30,345 bases of DNA, taken from positions 1 through 30,345 of the forward strand of contig NZ_JBCNNF010000026.1 of assembly GCF_039594555.1 (NCBI RefSeq), in the 5' to 3' direction. Positions 7,352-14,982 of the stretch are shown one piece after another. Position 1 is the first letter of the stretch; each line of letters begins with the position of its first letter. The position numbers were made by a program, and so were the translations under genes. This DNA comes from Inquilinus sp039594555. Lineage in GTDB: Bacteria; Pseudomonadota; Alphaproteobacteria; DSM-16000; Inquilinaceae. The notes beneath the pieces were generated by a model. It did no database searches, was not told the origin of the DNA, and saw only the letters and a list, made by a program, of their open reading frames with translations.

Positions 7352-8548
7352 TCAAAAGGCTAACACCAAACCAGAGGTCAACGAGCTCGCCTCATAGTCC
7401 TGGCCGCTGCGGAACTCATTCCGCTCGTAAATCAACTCAGTGAAGCTGCTGAATCCAGGCGCGAAGTTGTAGAGTAGCGACAGCGCTGCGCTGTGGCTGG
7501 TCTCCAAGTCCGCACCATTCGTGAAGGTCGACCGCAGCAAATTGCCCTTCTCGGCTATAGTGTAGGCGTAGCCGAGCGAGACCACGAACGGGCCGGAGGC
7601 GTGGGACAGGTCGCCGACGATCGAGTCGATCGCCTTGTCAGCACGGAAGGTGCTGGAGAAATGCACCCAATTCACGCTGGCCCAGACTCCATTAGCGAGG
7701 CCGATTTGGCCCCCGAAGGTATAGGCCTTGAGGTCGTGATTGCCGCCGACGCCGTTGGCGGTGCTGGCCGAGATCGCGAGGCGCACCGCAGTTCCGTCGA
7801 ACGTGTTGGCGTAGTTGACGCCGCCCGTGATCACGTTCTCGTACCGCGTGATGCGGTCGTTGATCAGGTCGTTAGCCCCACCGGGCCCGGCGTGATCGTT
7901 GGTACCGCCTCCGGTGCCAGGTGAGTTCGCGGCGTTCCGGCCGCCGGCGACCGGTGTAAAGTCAAAGGCGAAGGAAAAGCCGGCGATGCTCGGGGACGTG
8001 TACTTGATCTTCGTATCCTTGCCGTTCAGGCCGCCGAGACCTGCTGTTGGATCCAGGGCATAGAAGGCGTCGGAGCCACCGAACAAATAGAATTTGCCAT
8101 CCAGGCCGTCGCCCCAACCGGCGCCCAGGCCGAGCTTCGAGTTCAACGTGTCGTGTGCGTAGACGTAACCCAGATCCCCCCCCGCGTAAGTCGCATCGCC
8201 GACTGTCAAGGTGCCGTTGCGCCCCTTCAGGTAGGCATAGACACGATCGATGGTGACATTGTTCCTGCGGTCCACATTGTTCATACGGATCCGACCGCCG
8301 TATTCCAGCCCGCTGTCCGTGACGGATTTGATGTCGAATTGCAGACGCGCGCCGGTCGCGAAATCGTATTCCCGATCGAGATCTTCAGCCCCGGTGCGAT
8401 TGATCGACAGGCCGGCCAGGAAGCCGAACCAGCCGCTGATCTTCAGAGACAGGCCCGACGACACATGGGCATCGGCGGCTTGAGCACTATTTGCTCCTCC
8501 CGAGGCAGCCACCAGGCACACCCCGAGCCATAAGGGCTTCCACACCAT
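7352..8548 (-). CDS. Outer-membrane porin
   Basis: The 398-residue product starts at the ATG at 8548, preceded by AGGAGGGG. A signal peptide of about 24 residues ends ANSAQA-AD. The mature part alternates polar and aromatic residues as in 16-strand beta barrels. It opens SGLSLKISGWFGFLAGL and contains the porin_4-like pattern LEYGGRIRMNNVDRRNNVTI followed by DRVYAYLKGRNGTLTVGDA. A glycine/asparagine-rich loop (about 205-225) is probably extracellular. The chain ends in Phe (GLVLAF), the usual recognition signal for the BAM machinery. It would be a trimeric general diffusion or solute-selective porin; the substrate cannot be read. It lies downstream of a trehalase pseudogene on the same strand, which may once have been functionally linked. 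Confidence 0.92.
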   Translation of the reverse strand: MVWKPLWLGVCLVAASGGANSAQAADAHVSSGLSLKISGWFGFLAGLSINRTGAEDLDREYDFATGARLQFDIKSVTDSGLEYGGRIRMNNVDRRNNVTIDRVYAYLKGRNGTLTVGDATYAGGDLGYVYAHDTLNSKLGLGAGWGDGLDGKFYLFGGSDAFYALDPTAGLGGLNGKDTKIKYTSPSIAGFSFAFDFTPVAGGRNAANSPGTGGGTNDHAGPGGANDLINDRITRYENVITGGVNYANTFDGTAVRLAISASTANGVGGNHDLKAYTFGGQIGLANGVWASVNWVHFSSTFRADKAIDSIVGDLSHASGPFVVSLGYAYTIAEKGNLLRSTFTNGADLETSHSAALSLLYNFAPGFSSFTELIYERNEFRSGQDYEASSLTSGLVLAF

Positions 8549-8697
8549 ACCCCTCCTACCGTTCCAGATGTTGATCGACGCGGGAGTGATCAGGCAGCGA
8601 GATCGAACCCATTCCGCGGGGTCCGAGCCCCTCGAACGAGGCCTGATCCGTTCGCACGGCTTTCGGACGAGCCATGCGGTTCTGGCCTGTGCTGAGC

Positions 8698-9600
8698 CTA
8701 GGCTCCGCTGACAACCCGTTCGGCGGTCGCCGACATCGCCTCCACCTCCCGGGCGGTCACGTGCTTGGCGTGGCCATAATGTCGAAGCGACGGGAACCGC
8801 CGCAGCAGTGCGGCCGTCACGCCGTTGGTCCATCCGAACCCGTCCTGCAGCGGATACTTGCCGCCGCCACCCGGACGCTTGCGGACAACGTCATACTTCT
8901 CCATCATCCTTCCGGTCTCGACGAAGACCTTGGAGACGGTTCCGAGCCATCGGCGGGCGATTTCACCGGCAAGGTCCGACAAGCCATACCGCTCGAGCCC
9001 GACCACCGCGAACCACTGGCAGGGAGCCCACCCGTTCGGAGCATCCCACTGCTCGCCCGTCTCGATGTTCGTCGAAAGCAAGCCCCCGCCGGCCAGCAGT
9101 TCGCGCATCACCACACCGGCAGTGGCCTCCGCCTGGCGCGTCGAAGCGAGCCCCACGAACAGCGGCAGGAGGGCTGCAGCCGAAATCGACCTCTCGGTTG
9201 CTGCGATGAGAAGCTGAGATCGTCGAAGAGCCCGAGTTTCTCGTTCCAGAGCCAGCGCCCGATCGCGCGCCGGCGCGAAACAGCCTTGCCCTCGAATGCC
9301 TGTGCGATGTCATCGCGCCCGGCCCAGGCCGCACCCCGTGCAACGGCCTGCTCCAGACCGAACAGGAGGGCGTTGAGATCGATTGGGACAATGTCCGTCG
9401 TCCGGACCAGGTGCATCGACCTCCGATCGGCAAACCACCGTGAACTGAAATCCCATCCGCTCGCGCAGCCGGCGCGAATGTCTCGTCGGGCCCCTGCACT
9501 TGGTGCCGGGGAGGCCAGGCGCCACCAGTCGGAGCGATGCGGCCGTCGGCGCGCTGCGATCGGGCTATCAGGCAACCTGGGAACACGGTTCTCCGTGGCC
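8698..9600 (-). pseudogene. Truncated, frameshifted trehalase (glycoside hydrolase family 37)
   Basis: Two reading frames together give about 300 residues of trehalase. The upstream part (about 9590-9205) contains ESGWDFSSRW-like ASGWDFSSRWFADRR, then IVPIDLNALLFGLEQ and RRWLWNE-like GRWLWNEKLGLFDD. The downstream part (about 9215-8698) is in another frame and contains AALLPLFVGLAS, QWDAPNGWAPCQW, EKYDV and GGGGKYPLQDGFGWTNGV. The switch falls near 9200-9215 and needs a one-base insertion or two-base deletion. Before about 9590 the N-terminal third to half of the family is missing, including the signal peptide and the first signature. Trehalase would hydrolyse trehalose to glucose in the periplasm; this copy cannot make a full enzyme. 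A sequencing error could explain the frameshift but not the missing N-terminus. Confidence 0.85.
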
Positions 9601-9781
9601 CGGCGGCCGAGGGCGGTTGAGCTGACATGAGCCAGCCGCCGCAAGGCGGCGTAAGGCCAGCGCTGTCGGCCAGGCAGGAGGGCGCCAAAAGCAGTCATTG
9701 CGCCGGCGTCTCGGAAGCGGACATGCCTCAAGCTGGTTGGTTCCTCGGAGCAGCCGCGCCTCGCGACCACGCCATTCGATT
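9601..9781. other. Intergenic stretch with hairpin and interspersed repeat
   Basis: The 181-base gap between the trehalase remnant and the next minus-strand gene has no gene. It contains a strong small hairpin (GCCGCC-GCAA-GGCGGC, 9635-9650) and one copy of the 41-base degenerate repeat (9682-9722). Confidence 0.5.
9682..9722 (+). repeat. Interspersed degenerate repeat, copy 1
   Basis: This 41-base stretch starts GCGCCAAAAG and ends GGAAGCGGAC. By eye about 26 of 41 bases match copy 3 (14824-14864) without gaps. Confidence 0.45.
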
Positions 9782-10126
9782 TCAAACTCGGTCGGTGGGC
9801 CAGGGCTTCACGTCCTGCCTTGGGGGAGGTTCGCGCAGCGCACACTCCCAGTCCTCAAAGGGTGGCTCAGCGGCCTTGCCGGTCAAGTACTGGAGTACAT
9901 ACTGCGCGGCCCGACGTTCCGCCCATCTCGCGTTGAGCACCTTGCCGTTGTCATCGAGTTCGACGACGTTCGCGAAGATCGCATAGACCATCTCAAGGGC
10001 GCTCGGTTCCTCGAAGATGCAGGAGTAGTCGACACCCTCGAGCAGCGGCGACCCCAGCGTTCGGTTGGCGACCCAGAAGGAGAACGTCCTGAGGGCACCG
10101 CTAAACGACGGGCTCAGCTTAGGCAT
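9782..10126 (-). CDS. Small conserved-looking protein of unknown function
   Basis: The 114-residue protein starts at the ATG at 10126 with AAGGGC upstream. Its central part reads like a conserved fold: DYSCIFEEPSALEMVYAIFA, then VVELDDNGKVLNARWAERRA and a C-terminal PPFEDWECALREPP. Codon use is normal for the region and there is no signal peptide. I recall similar uncharacterised bacterial proteins (possibly a DUF of the 7677 type) but cannot confirm this. It is divergent from the methyltransferase gene and lies just upstream of the trehalase remnant, with repeat sequence between. The catalytic role, if any, is unknown. The C-terminal residues DVKPWPTDRV look less conserved. Confidence 0.65.
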   Translation of the reverse strand: MPKLSPSFSGALRTFSFWVANRTLGSPLLEGVDYSCIFEEPSALEMVYAIFANVVELDDNGKVLNARWAERRAAQYVLQYLTGKAAEPPFEDWECALREPPPRQDVKPWPTDRV

Positions 10127-10206
10127 GGGACGCCCTTCGATTGGGCTAGCAGGGGTCCGACGGCATCGGCTTGACGGCCGAGCCGCGGCGCTGGGATCCT
10201 GCGGCC

Positions 10207-10998
10207 ATGTTCAGTGCGGTTCACAGGACGGGCGAGGAATTCGACGATTCCGATGTGGTCGAGTGCTACGCGCATCGGACCCCCTACCCTCCAGAGCTTC
10301 ACCACCGGCTGGTCGAGTTGGCCCGTGAACCTGGCCACGCGCTTGACCTCGGCTGCGGCCCGGGAAAACTCGCCAATGCACTGGCCCCTCATTTTGGACG
10401 GATCACCGCCGTCGACCCATCCATCCTGATGCTTGGCGCGGCGCGGAGTTTGGGCGCGGATCACGCCAACATCACCTGGGTGCAGGGGCGATCGGAGCAC
10501 GTCCCGCTTTTGGGCCCCTTTGACATTGCGGTTATTGGTGCGGCAATCCACTGGATGCGCCCAGAAGTCGTCCTTCCCAAGCTCAAGACGGCTCTCCGTG
10601 CCGGAGCACCGCTGGCTCTGGTGAATGGCGATGAGCCATCCGAGGCCGAATGGATCGAGGCCTATCGAGCTCACGTGGTTCGCTGGATCAAATTGGGAGG
10701 GGCGATTCCTCGTGACCCGACGAAGACGGCACCGACTTATCTGAATTGGATCAACATCCTGGGTCAGGAATCGTTCGTCAGCGAGGTCTCTCAGGATATC
10801 GACGAGTTGATCGAGGCGGAGCATTCGCGAGCGACATGGAGCCGGGCCACCATGGGAGTGAACGCTGCCATCCAATTCGACAACGAGCTCCGATTGATTC
10901 TGCGGCCATACGCTGAGGAGGGCCGCATCTCCTACCGAGTTCGCTCCAACCTCCTCGTAGGTTTTCCGCGTTCCGAGCCCAAGAGCACCAGCGCATAG
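10207..10998 (+). CDS. Class I SAM-dependent methyltransferase
   Basis: The product has 263 residues from the ATG at 10207; a TTG at 10171 would add 12 atypical residues. The start MFSAVHRTG and YAHRTPYPPEL resemble the 'F...Y...RP.YP' opening of UbiE/Tam-like methyltransferases. Motif I is HALDLGCGPGKLANAL (about 44-59), motif II is ITAVDPSILML, and the later IAVIGAAIHWM matches the 'aaaHW' post-motif of this group. It would transfer methyl from S-adenosylmethionine to a small molecule; the acceptor cannot be inferred. No partner gene lies near: upstream is a divergent unknown gene, downstream a convergent beta-lactamase. Confidence 0.88.
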   Translation: MFSAVHRTGEEFDDSDVVECYAHRTPYPPELHHRLVELAREPGHALDLGCGPGKLANALAPHFGRITAVDPSILMLGAARSLGADHANITWVQGRSEHVPLLGPFDIAVIGAAIHWMRPEVVLPKLKTALRAGAPLALVNGDEPSEAEWIEAYRAHVVRWIKLGGAIPRDPTKTAPTYLNWINILGQESFVSEVSQDIDELIEAEHSRATWSRATMGVNAAIQFDNELRLILRPYAEEGRISYRVRSNLLVGFPRSEPKSTSA

Positions 10999-11277
10999 AA
11001 GCACGCGGTTAACCGCCGTTGAGTGAAGGCCGGCAAGACTGCGCCGTATGCGGTCACCCACCACCCGCCCCGATATCGGACACTCATCAAACGCTCGAAA
11101 TCTCGGCACCTCCGGTCGGCCGGACTATTATGGGATGTGACATTTGCAGGGCCAGCCGACCGCCCGGTATCAGTACCGCACGGTCAGACTTATGGCCTCC
11201 CCGCAGCGCTCGTCCGCTCTCGGAAGATCACGGCCCGGATCTGGTATTCGCCACGCTCAACCGGGGAGATCCGACTC
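10999..11277. other. Convergent intergenic region, no gene seen
   Basis: This 279-base gap lies between the methyltransferase and the beta-lactamase stop. It includes the 12-base palindrome GCGGTTAACCGC (11005-11016), a possible weak terminator, and otherwise unremarkable sequence. Confidence 0.35.
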
Positions 11278-12162
11278 CTACGCTTCCTCGGCCACAATCC
11301 GGGCGACATCGGCCAGGATCGCTTCTTGATCCTCGGTCGATCTCGGCGCTTCGCCCAGGTAGGCCGCGACCACGATGGGAGCGCGACCGGGCGGGAACAT
11401 CACGCCGATATCATTGGTCGATATCCCCTCCCAGGTTCCCGGCTTGTTCGCGATCCGCCATCCGTCCGGCAGACCGACCCGCAGGCGTCGCACAGCCGCG
11501 TCCCTGGAATTGATCATCCAGGTCGTCAGCCGCTCGCGGGACGCGGGCGACAACGCATCACCGAGGATCACCTGGCGCAGTGTGCCGGCCATGGCGCGCG
11601 GCGACGTCGTGTCGTGGGTCTCGCCCGGCCTGACGACATTCAGGTCCAATTCCATGCGGTCGAGCCGGGTCACGGGGTCTCCCAGCGATCGCAAATAGGT
11701 GGTCAATGCCGCCGGACCGCCGAAGCTGGTCAACAGCAGGTTTGCGGCAGTGCTGTCGCTCACAACCACCGCCGCCTCGCAAAGTTGCTCGATCGTCATG
11801 CCATCGGCGAGGTGAGGACTGGTTGCCTTGAACGGCATCACCAGATCCTGCTCGGTGAACAAAATGCGGCGCTCGGGCCGCTCGTCACCGCGATCGACAC
11901 GGGCGAGCGTGAAGGCAACGGCCAGGGCCTTGAACGTGCTGCACATGGCGAAGCGCTCGTCGAGGCGATTGCCCGCCAGTTGGCCGGTTGCGGTGTCCAG
12001 CACAGCGACGCCAAGCCGCCCGCCACTCCGGGCCTCAAGCTCTTTGAGGCGTGCTTCGAAGCCTTGATGGCGCCCCTCGGCTCGGGCAGCGGGCGCCAGC
12101 AGCCCCGGGACGGCGATCAGCGTTGTCATCAGCGCTGCGCGACGTGTGAACGGTACGGGCAT
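11278..12162 (-). CDS. bla: Class A serine beta-lactamase with altered SDN and KTG motifs
   Basis: The 294-residue precursor opens with a Tat-like signal (FTRRAALMT, hydrophobic core, cleavage near ARA-EG), pointing to folded export to the periplasm. Class A landmarks are the nucleophile motif STFK (75-78), the omega-loop ELDLN (171-175, general base Glu171) and RPGETHDTT. Two motifs are unusual. SDN is SDS (135-137), so Asn132 in Ambler numbering is Ser. KTG is KPG (240-242, in NKPGTWEG), so Thr/Ser235 is Pro. The substitutions may change substrate range or weaken activity. AGGAAG lies 12 bases before the ATG, within the end of the lytic transglycosylase gene six bases upstream, so the two are probably cotranscribed. 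Confidence 0.92.
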   Translation of the reverse strand: MPVPFTRRAALMTTLIAVPGLLAPAARAEGRHQGFEARLKELEARSGGRLGVAVLDTATGQLAGNRLDERFAMCSTFKALAVAFTLARVDRGDERPERRILFTEQDLVMPFKATSPHLADGMTIEQLCEAAVVVSDSTAANLLLTSFGGPAALTTYLRSLGDPVTRLDRMELDLNVVRPGETHDTTSPRAMAGTLRQVILGDALSPASRERLTTWMINSRDAAVRRLRVGLPDGWRIANKPGTWEGISTNDIGVMFPPGRAPIVVAAYLGEAPRSTEDQEAILADVARIVAEEA

Positions 12163-12168
12163 CTCGTT

Positions 12169-13089
12169 TCAGCTTCCTGTTCGGGCTGGGATCGCAAAGG
12201 ATGAGCCGGATGCTGCAACGGGCCTGTACCAGCCCGCGGGCAGGCCGTCAGGTAAGCGATGGACTGTCCGGCTTTGTTGGGGTTGGGGCGCCCTGTCCGT
12301 GTCCAGCGGGGCAGGATCGCGGGGCACGTGTCCGGCCGACGGGCGAAGCGACGGGGACATGTCCCTCATCGACACAATGATGCTCTCGATTTGGTCCGGC
12401 GCCGGCGCGGGTGGGGCCGATTCTCGGATTATCGGCACCGCAGGCGAGGGCGGCGCGCTCATGCGGCGCTCCACCTCGGCCGCCGCATATCGGGCCAGCC
12501 GATCCGGACCTTCGCCCCCCGGATCGATCCCGGCGATCTGGGGCGCGATGATCTCCACATATCGCCGGGTTTCCAGTGGCAGTGGCCGGCCATCCTGGAT
12601 GTGCTCGCGATAGCGGCCCGGGCCCGCATTGTAGGCCGCGAGGAAACCTGGAGCCCCGTACAGGTCATACAACTCCCGCAGATAAGCGGCACCGGCCAGG
12701 ATGTTGGTCTTCGGGTCGTGCGGATCATCGCCGAGACCGTACCTGTCCTTCAGCTCCAGGAAGGTGTCGGGCATGATCTGCATCAGCCCCATGGCCCCTG
12801 CGGTGCTGACAACCGGCTCGCCACCCTTCCAACGCGCTTTCCCGCCGCTCTCCACCTGCATCACTGCGCGAATCCACTCGGGAGGGATGTTGAAGCGCCG
12901 CGACGCTCCCTGGATCTCGACGTCCCAGTTGCTGGCCCGCTGTGCCGTCATCGGCGGTTTGGATGGGGCTTGCGCGCAGGCAGCGACGAGAGTGGCCGCC
13001 AAGACAGACACGCGCAATTCTTTGGCTTTGTAAAATAATACAAGAGCAGCCGCAGATACAACTGCGTTATTTCCTGGAATGCGGTGCAT
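12169..13089 (-). CDS. Lytic murein transglycosylase (SLT-type), probable lipoprotein
   Basis: The 306-residue product (ATG at 13089, GGAAGTGA upstream) would cleave peptidoglycan glycan strands to 1,6-anhydro-muropeptides in the periplasm. The catalytic domain (about 55-190) shows VMQVESGGKARW with the catalytic Glu, then GAMGLMQIMPDTF, NILAGAAYLRELYDLYG and AAYNAGPGRY, the classic family 1 motifs. VAAC near residue 38 looks like a lipobox. The hydrophobic part before it is long and interrupted by KAKEL, so a shorter start (for example an in-frame GTG just before SVLAATLVAAC) may be used. The C-terminal 100 residues are Pro/Arg-rich and unstructured. It is the first gene of an operon with the beta-lactamase and is divergent from a LysR regulator. 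Confidence 0.9.
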   Translation of the reverse strand: MHRIPGNNAVVSAAALVLFYKAKELRVSVLAATLVAACAQAPSKPPMTAQRASNWDVEIQGASRRFNIPPEWIRAVMQVESGGKARWKGGEPVVSTAGAMGLMQIMPDTFLELKDRYGLGDDPHDPKTNILAGAAYLRELYDLYGAPGFLAAYNAGPGRYREHIQDGRPLPLETRRYVEIIAPQIAGIDPGGEGPDRLARYAAAEVERRMSAPPSPAVPIIRESAPPAPAPDQIESIIVSMRDMSPSLRPSAGHVPRDPAPLDTDRAPQPQQSRTVHRLPDGLPAGWYRPVAASGSSFAIPARTGS

Positions 13090-13194
13090 CTTCACTTCCA
13101 CTGAACTGCACGTCGGCGGACCGAAACGTACTGCCTTGCCGCCACCTCGGTGAGGAAATAATTTCGATTCCCCGTATAAGCATAAGTTTTCGTG
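13090..13194. promoter_or_regulatory. Divergent promoter region, lysR / transglycosylase-beta-lactamase
   Basis: The 105 bases between the two divergent starts include an AT-rich part (13158-13190) unlike the rest of the region. TATAAG (13175-13180) is a candidate -10 for lysR, though no fitting -35 is seen. LysR regulators normally bind such gaps at T-N11-A sites; no single convincing site stands out. Confidence 0.4.
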
Positions 13195-14094
13195 ATGCAG
13201 ACACCCACGATCCGGCAATTGCGAACCTTCCTTGCCGTCTGCGAGGCCGGAAGCGTGTCGGCGGCCGCCCATTCGCTGGGGCTCTCGCAGCCTGCGGCCA
13301 GCCAGCAGCTGCGCGAATTGGAGCGGATCCTGGGCGTCCGGCTGTTGGAACGATCCAATGGGCGGGCGATCCCGACCTTGGCCGGCCGCGCCCTGCTGGA
13401 CCCCGCCAGGCGCACCGTGGCCGCGGCGGAGGACACGGTCGCCCTGGCCGCCGCGAGCCGATCGGGCGATGCGGGACGGCTGCGCCTGGGAACTGGCGTG
13501 ACAGGCTGCATCTATGTACTGCCGCCTGTGCTGTCGGCGTTGAAACGAGAGATGCCGGGGCTGACCATCACCGTGACGATCGGGGATGCGGCGGACATCG
13601 TCCCTCGGGTCGAGGCGGGCGAGCTGGATGTCGGGCACGTTACCCTGCCGGTGGGGCTCAGCCGCTCGCTGAGCGCGACGCATCTCTATTCCGAGCCCCT
13701 GGTCGCGCTGATACCGGATGCCATCGCTCCGCCAGGACGGACGATCGCGGCACGGGAGCTGGCATCACTGCCCTTGATCTCCTACCCCCATATCGGCCTG
13801 ACGCGGACGATCATCGATGCCTGGTTCCGCGCGGCGGGCGTGGCGCAGGAACCGATCATGGAGATCGGGAATTTCGAGGCGATCAAGCCGCTGGTCAGCG
13901 TCGGGCTTGGCGCCGCGATCGTGCCGGCCATCGCCGTCGCGTCAGGCGTCGCCGGAACCGTCATCCGCCAGCTTCGACCCGCCCTCGTGCGCCAGGTCGG
14001 CTATGTCGTTCGCCGCGGCAAGATCCTCGACCGGCCGACCCGGACGCTGATCGGTGAACTTGGCAAGGCCGTCGGAACGATGGGGTTTAGCTGA
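13195..14094 (+). CDS. LysR-family transcriptional regulator
   Basis: The 299-residue protein starts at the ATG at 13195 (MQTPTIRQLRTFLAVCEAGS); a GTG three bases earlier is possible. The N-terminal winged helix-turn-helix (about 1-65) has the usual SAAAHSLGLSQPAASQQLRE helix. The effector domain (about 92-295) has the LRLGTGVTGCIYVLPPVL start and GLGAAIVPAIAV near the end. It belongs to the CysB/CbbR-like majority and not the AmpR/GcvA group, whose helix reads differently. It is divergent from the transglycosylase/beta-lactamase operon, which by the usual LysR arrangement is its likely target. The ligand is unknown. Confidence 0.93.
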   Translation: MQTPTIRQLRTFLAVCEAGSVSAAAHSLGLSQPAASQQLRELERILGVRLLERSNGRAIPTLAGRALLDPARRTVAAAEDTVALAAASRSGDAGRLRLGTGVTGCIYVLPPVLSALKREMPGLTITVTIGDAADIVPRVEAGELDVGHVTLPVGLSRSLSATHLYSEPLVALIPDAIAPPGRTIAARELASLPLISYPHIGLTRTIIDAWFRAAGVAQEPIMEIGNFEAIKPLVSVGLGAAIVPAIAVASGVAGTVIRQLRPALVRQVGYVVRRGKILDRPTRTLIGELGKAVGTMGFS

Positions 14095-14177
14095 GGCGCA
14101 CTGTCATTTGCCCCCTCGGCCAGCGGACTCCATAGAGGGTTGCACCGGCTTCCCTGCCGACGCTACCTGGCGCGATC

Positions 14178-14218
14178 GCGCCATAACCAGACACAGCCTC
14201 AGGGTCCCGAAACCGGAC
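14178..14218 (+). repeat. Interspersed degenerate repeat, copy 2
   Basis: The copy starts GCGCCATAAC and ends CGAAACCGGAC. It matches copy 3 (14824-14864) at about 30 of 41 positions without gaps. The two copies flank the GNAT gene in the same orientation. Confidence 0.55.
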
Positions 14219-14226
14219 GTGACTGC

Positions 14227-14245
14227 AGGCGCCCCAAGGGCGCCT
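14227..14245. terminator. Hairpin at the end of the GNAT gene
   Basis: AGGCGCCC and GGGCGCCT (14227-14234, 14238-14245) form an 8-base perfect stem with a 3-base loop. The stem overlaps the GNAT stop codon. It could stop transcription of the GNAT gene; it has no T-run. Confidence 0.45.
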
Positions 14246-14720
14246 AAGGGATCGCGTCAGGAGTTGGGCGCTCCATGAACTGGTGGGTCTCGGAACACCC
14301 GGTCGGCGCGAAACCGTGTCGCCGATAGAGACTGCCCACCGGATTCCAAAGCAGATGTTCGAGCCTTACCGCAAGGCCCATCTCGTGGGCCACGGCGAGG
14401 CAATGAGCAAGGACGGCGGAACCGATCCCGCGTCGCTGGAACGCGGGAAGTAGATAGAACTCACCGAACTGAATATAGCCAGTTAGGACCTGGAACGAGA
14501 GCGTCCCCAAGGAGCTCGCATCCCGATTGATTCCGAAAAAGGGCTTTTCATGGAAACGGCGGTGATGGATTTCACGTTGAACCGCCTCGTCCCATCCCCA
14601 GCGCCGGATGATGTGAGGTCCCATGGCGGCACGCTTGGCCTCGAAGGTAAAGTCGATGGCCTCCGCAGTCTGCGCTAGCCGCGGGAACGTGAAGTCGGGA
14701 GGGAGATCCGGCAGATCCAT
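14244..14720 (-). CDS. GNAT-family N-acetyltransferase
   Basis: The 158-residue protein has the GNAT core. A beta strand region IQFGEFYLLPAFQRRGIGSA carries the acetyl-CoA pyrophosphate-binding signature Q-x-x-G-x-G/A. It is followed by the helix VLAHCLAVAHEMG and the motif B strand VRLEHLLWNPVGSLYRRHGF. It would acetylate an amine on an unknown small molecule or protein. The domain fills the whole chain, so there is no fused partner. It is isolated between two copies of the interspersed repeat, suggesting insertion or local rearrangement. Confidence 0.88.
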   Translation of the reverse strand: MDLPDLPPDFTFPRLAQTAEAIDFTFEAKRAAMGPHIIRRWGWDEAVQREIHHRRFHEKPFFGINRDASSLGTLSFQVLTGYIQFGEFYLLPAFQRRGIGSAVLAHCLAVAHEMGLAVRLEHLLWNPVGSLYRRHGFAPTGCSETHQFMERPTPDAIP

Positions 14721-14982
14721 ATCGCCAAGGCTAATTCAACGGAGTGGATTGTCGCGACCTGTTCCGACGGGATCCGGACTTCCGGAATCCACCTCTTCTC
14801 AGACAGCTCAGCCGGACGGGAGGGCGCCATAAGGAGACATATCCTGGGCTCTCCGAAACCGGACACAGCCTGAAACCGTCAGATCCTACCCATCGCGGCC
14901 GAACCAAGCCCGACAAAGATGTCCGAAACTGGCATCCGACCAGCCTCGAAGCGGACCTGACGGCAACGGCTTGATCCTCGAG
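14721..14982. other. Intergenic region with interspersed repeat
   Basis: The 262-base gap between the GNAT start and the flavoprotein stop has no gene. It contains copy 3 of the repeat (14824-14864). A further CCGAAACTGGCATCCGAC piece near 14920 looks like part of the same family. Confidence 0.4.
14824..14864 (+). repeat. Interspersed degenerate repeat, copy 3
   Basis: The copy starts GCGCCATAAG and ends CGAAACCGGAC. It aligns without gaps to copies 1 and 2 and is the best reference for the family. Confidence 0.55.

Noticed and set aside
9635..9650. GCCGCC-GCAA-GGCGGC hairpin as a terminator or RNA gene
   Set aside because: It lies in a repeat-bearing gap upstream of a pseudogene; no T-run and no wider structure was seen.
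13195..14094. LysR protein as an AmpR orthologue
   Set aside because: Its helix-turn-helix (SAAAHSLGLSQPAASQQL) is of the common LysR type and differs from the AmpR/GcvA pattern, so only the gene arrangement is AmpR-like.
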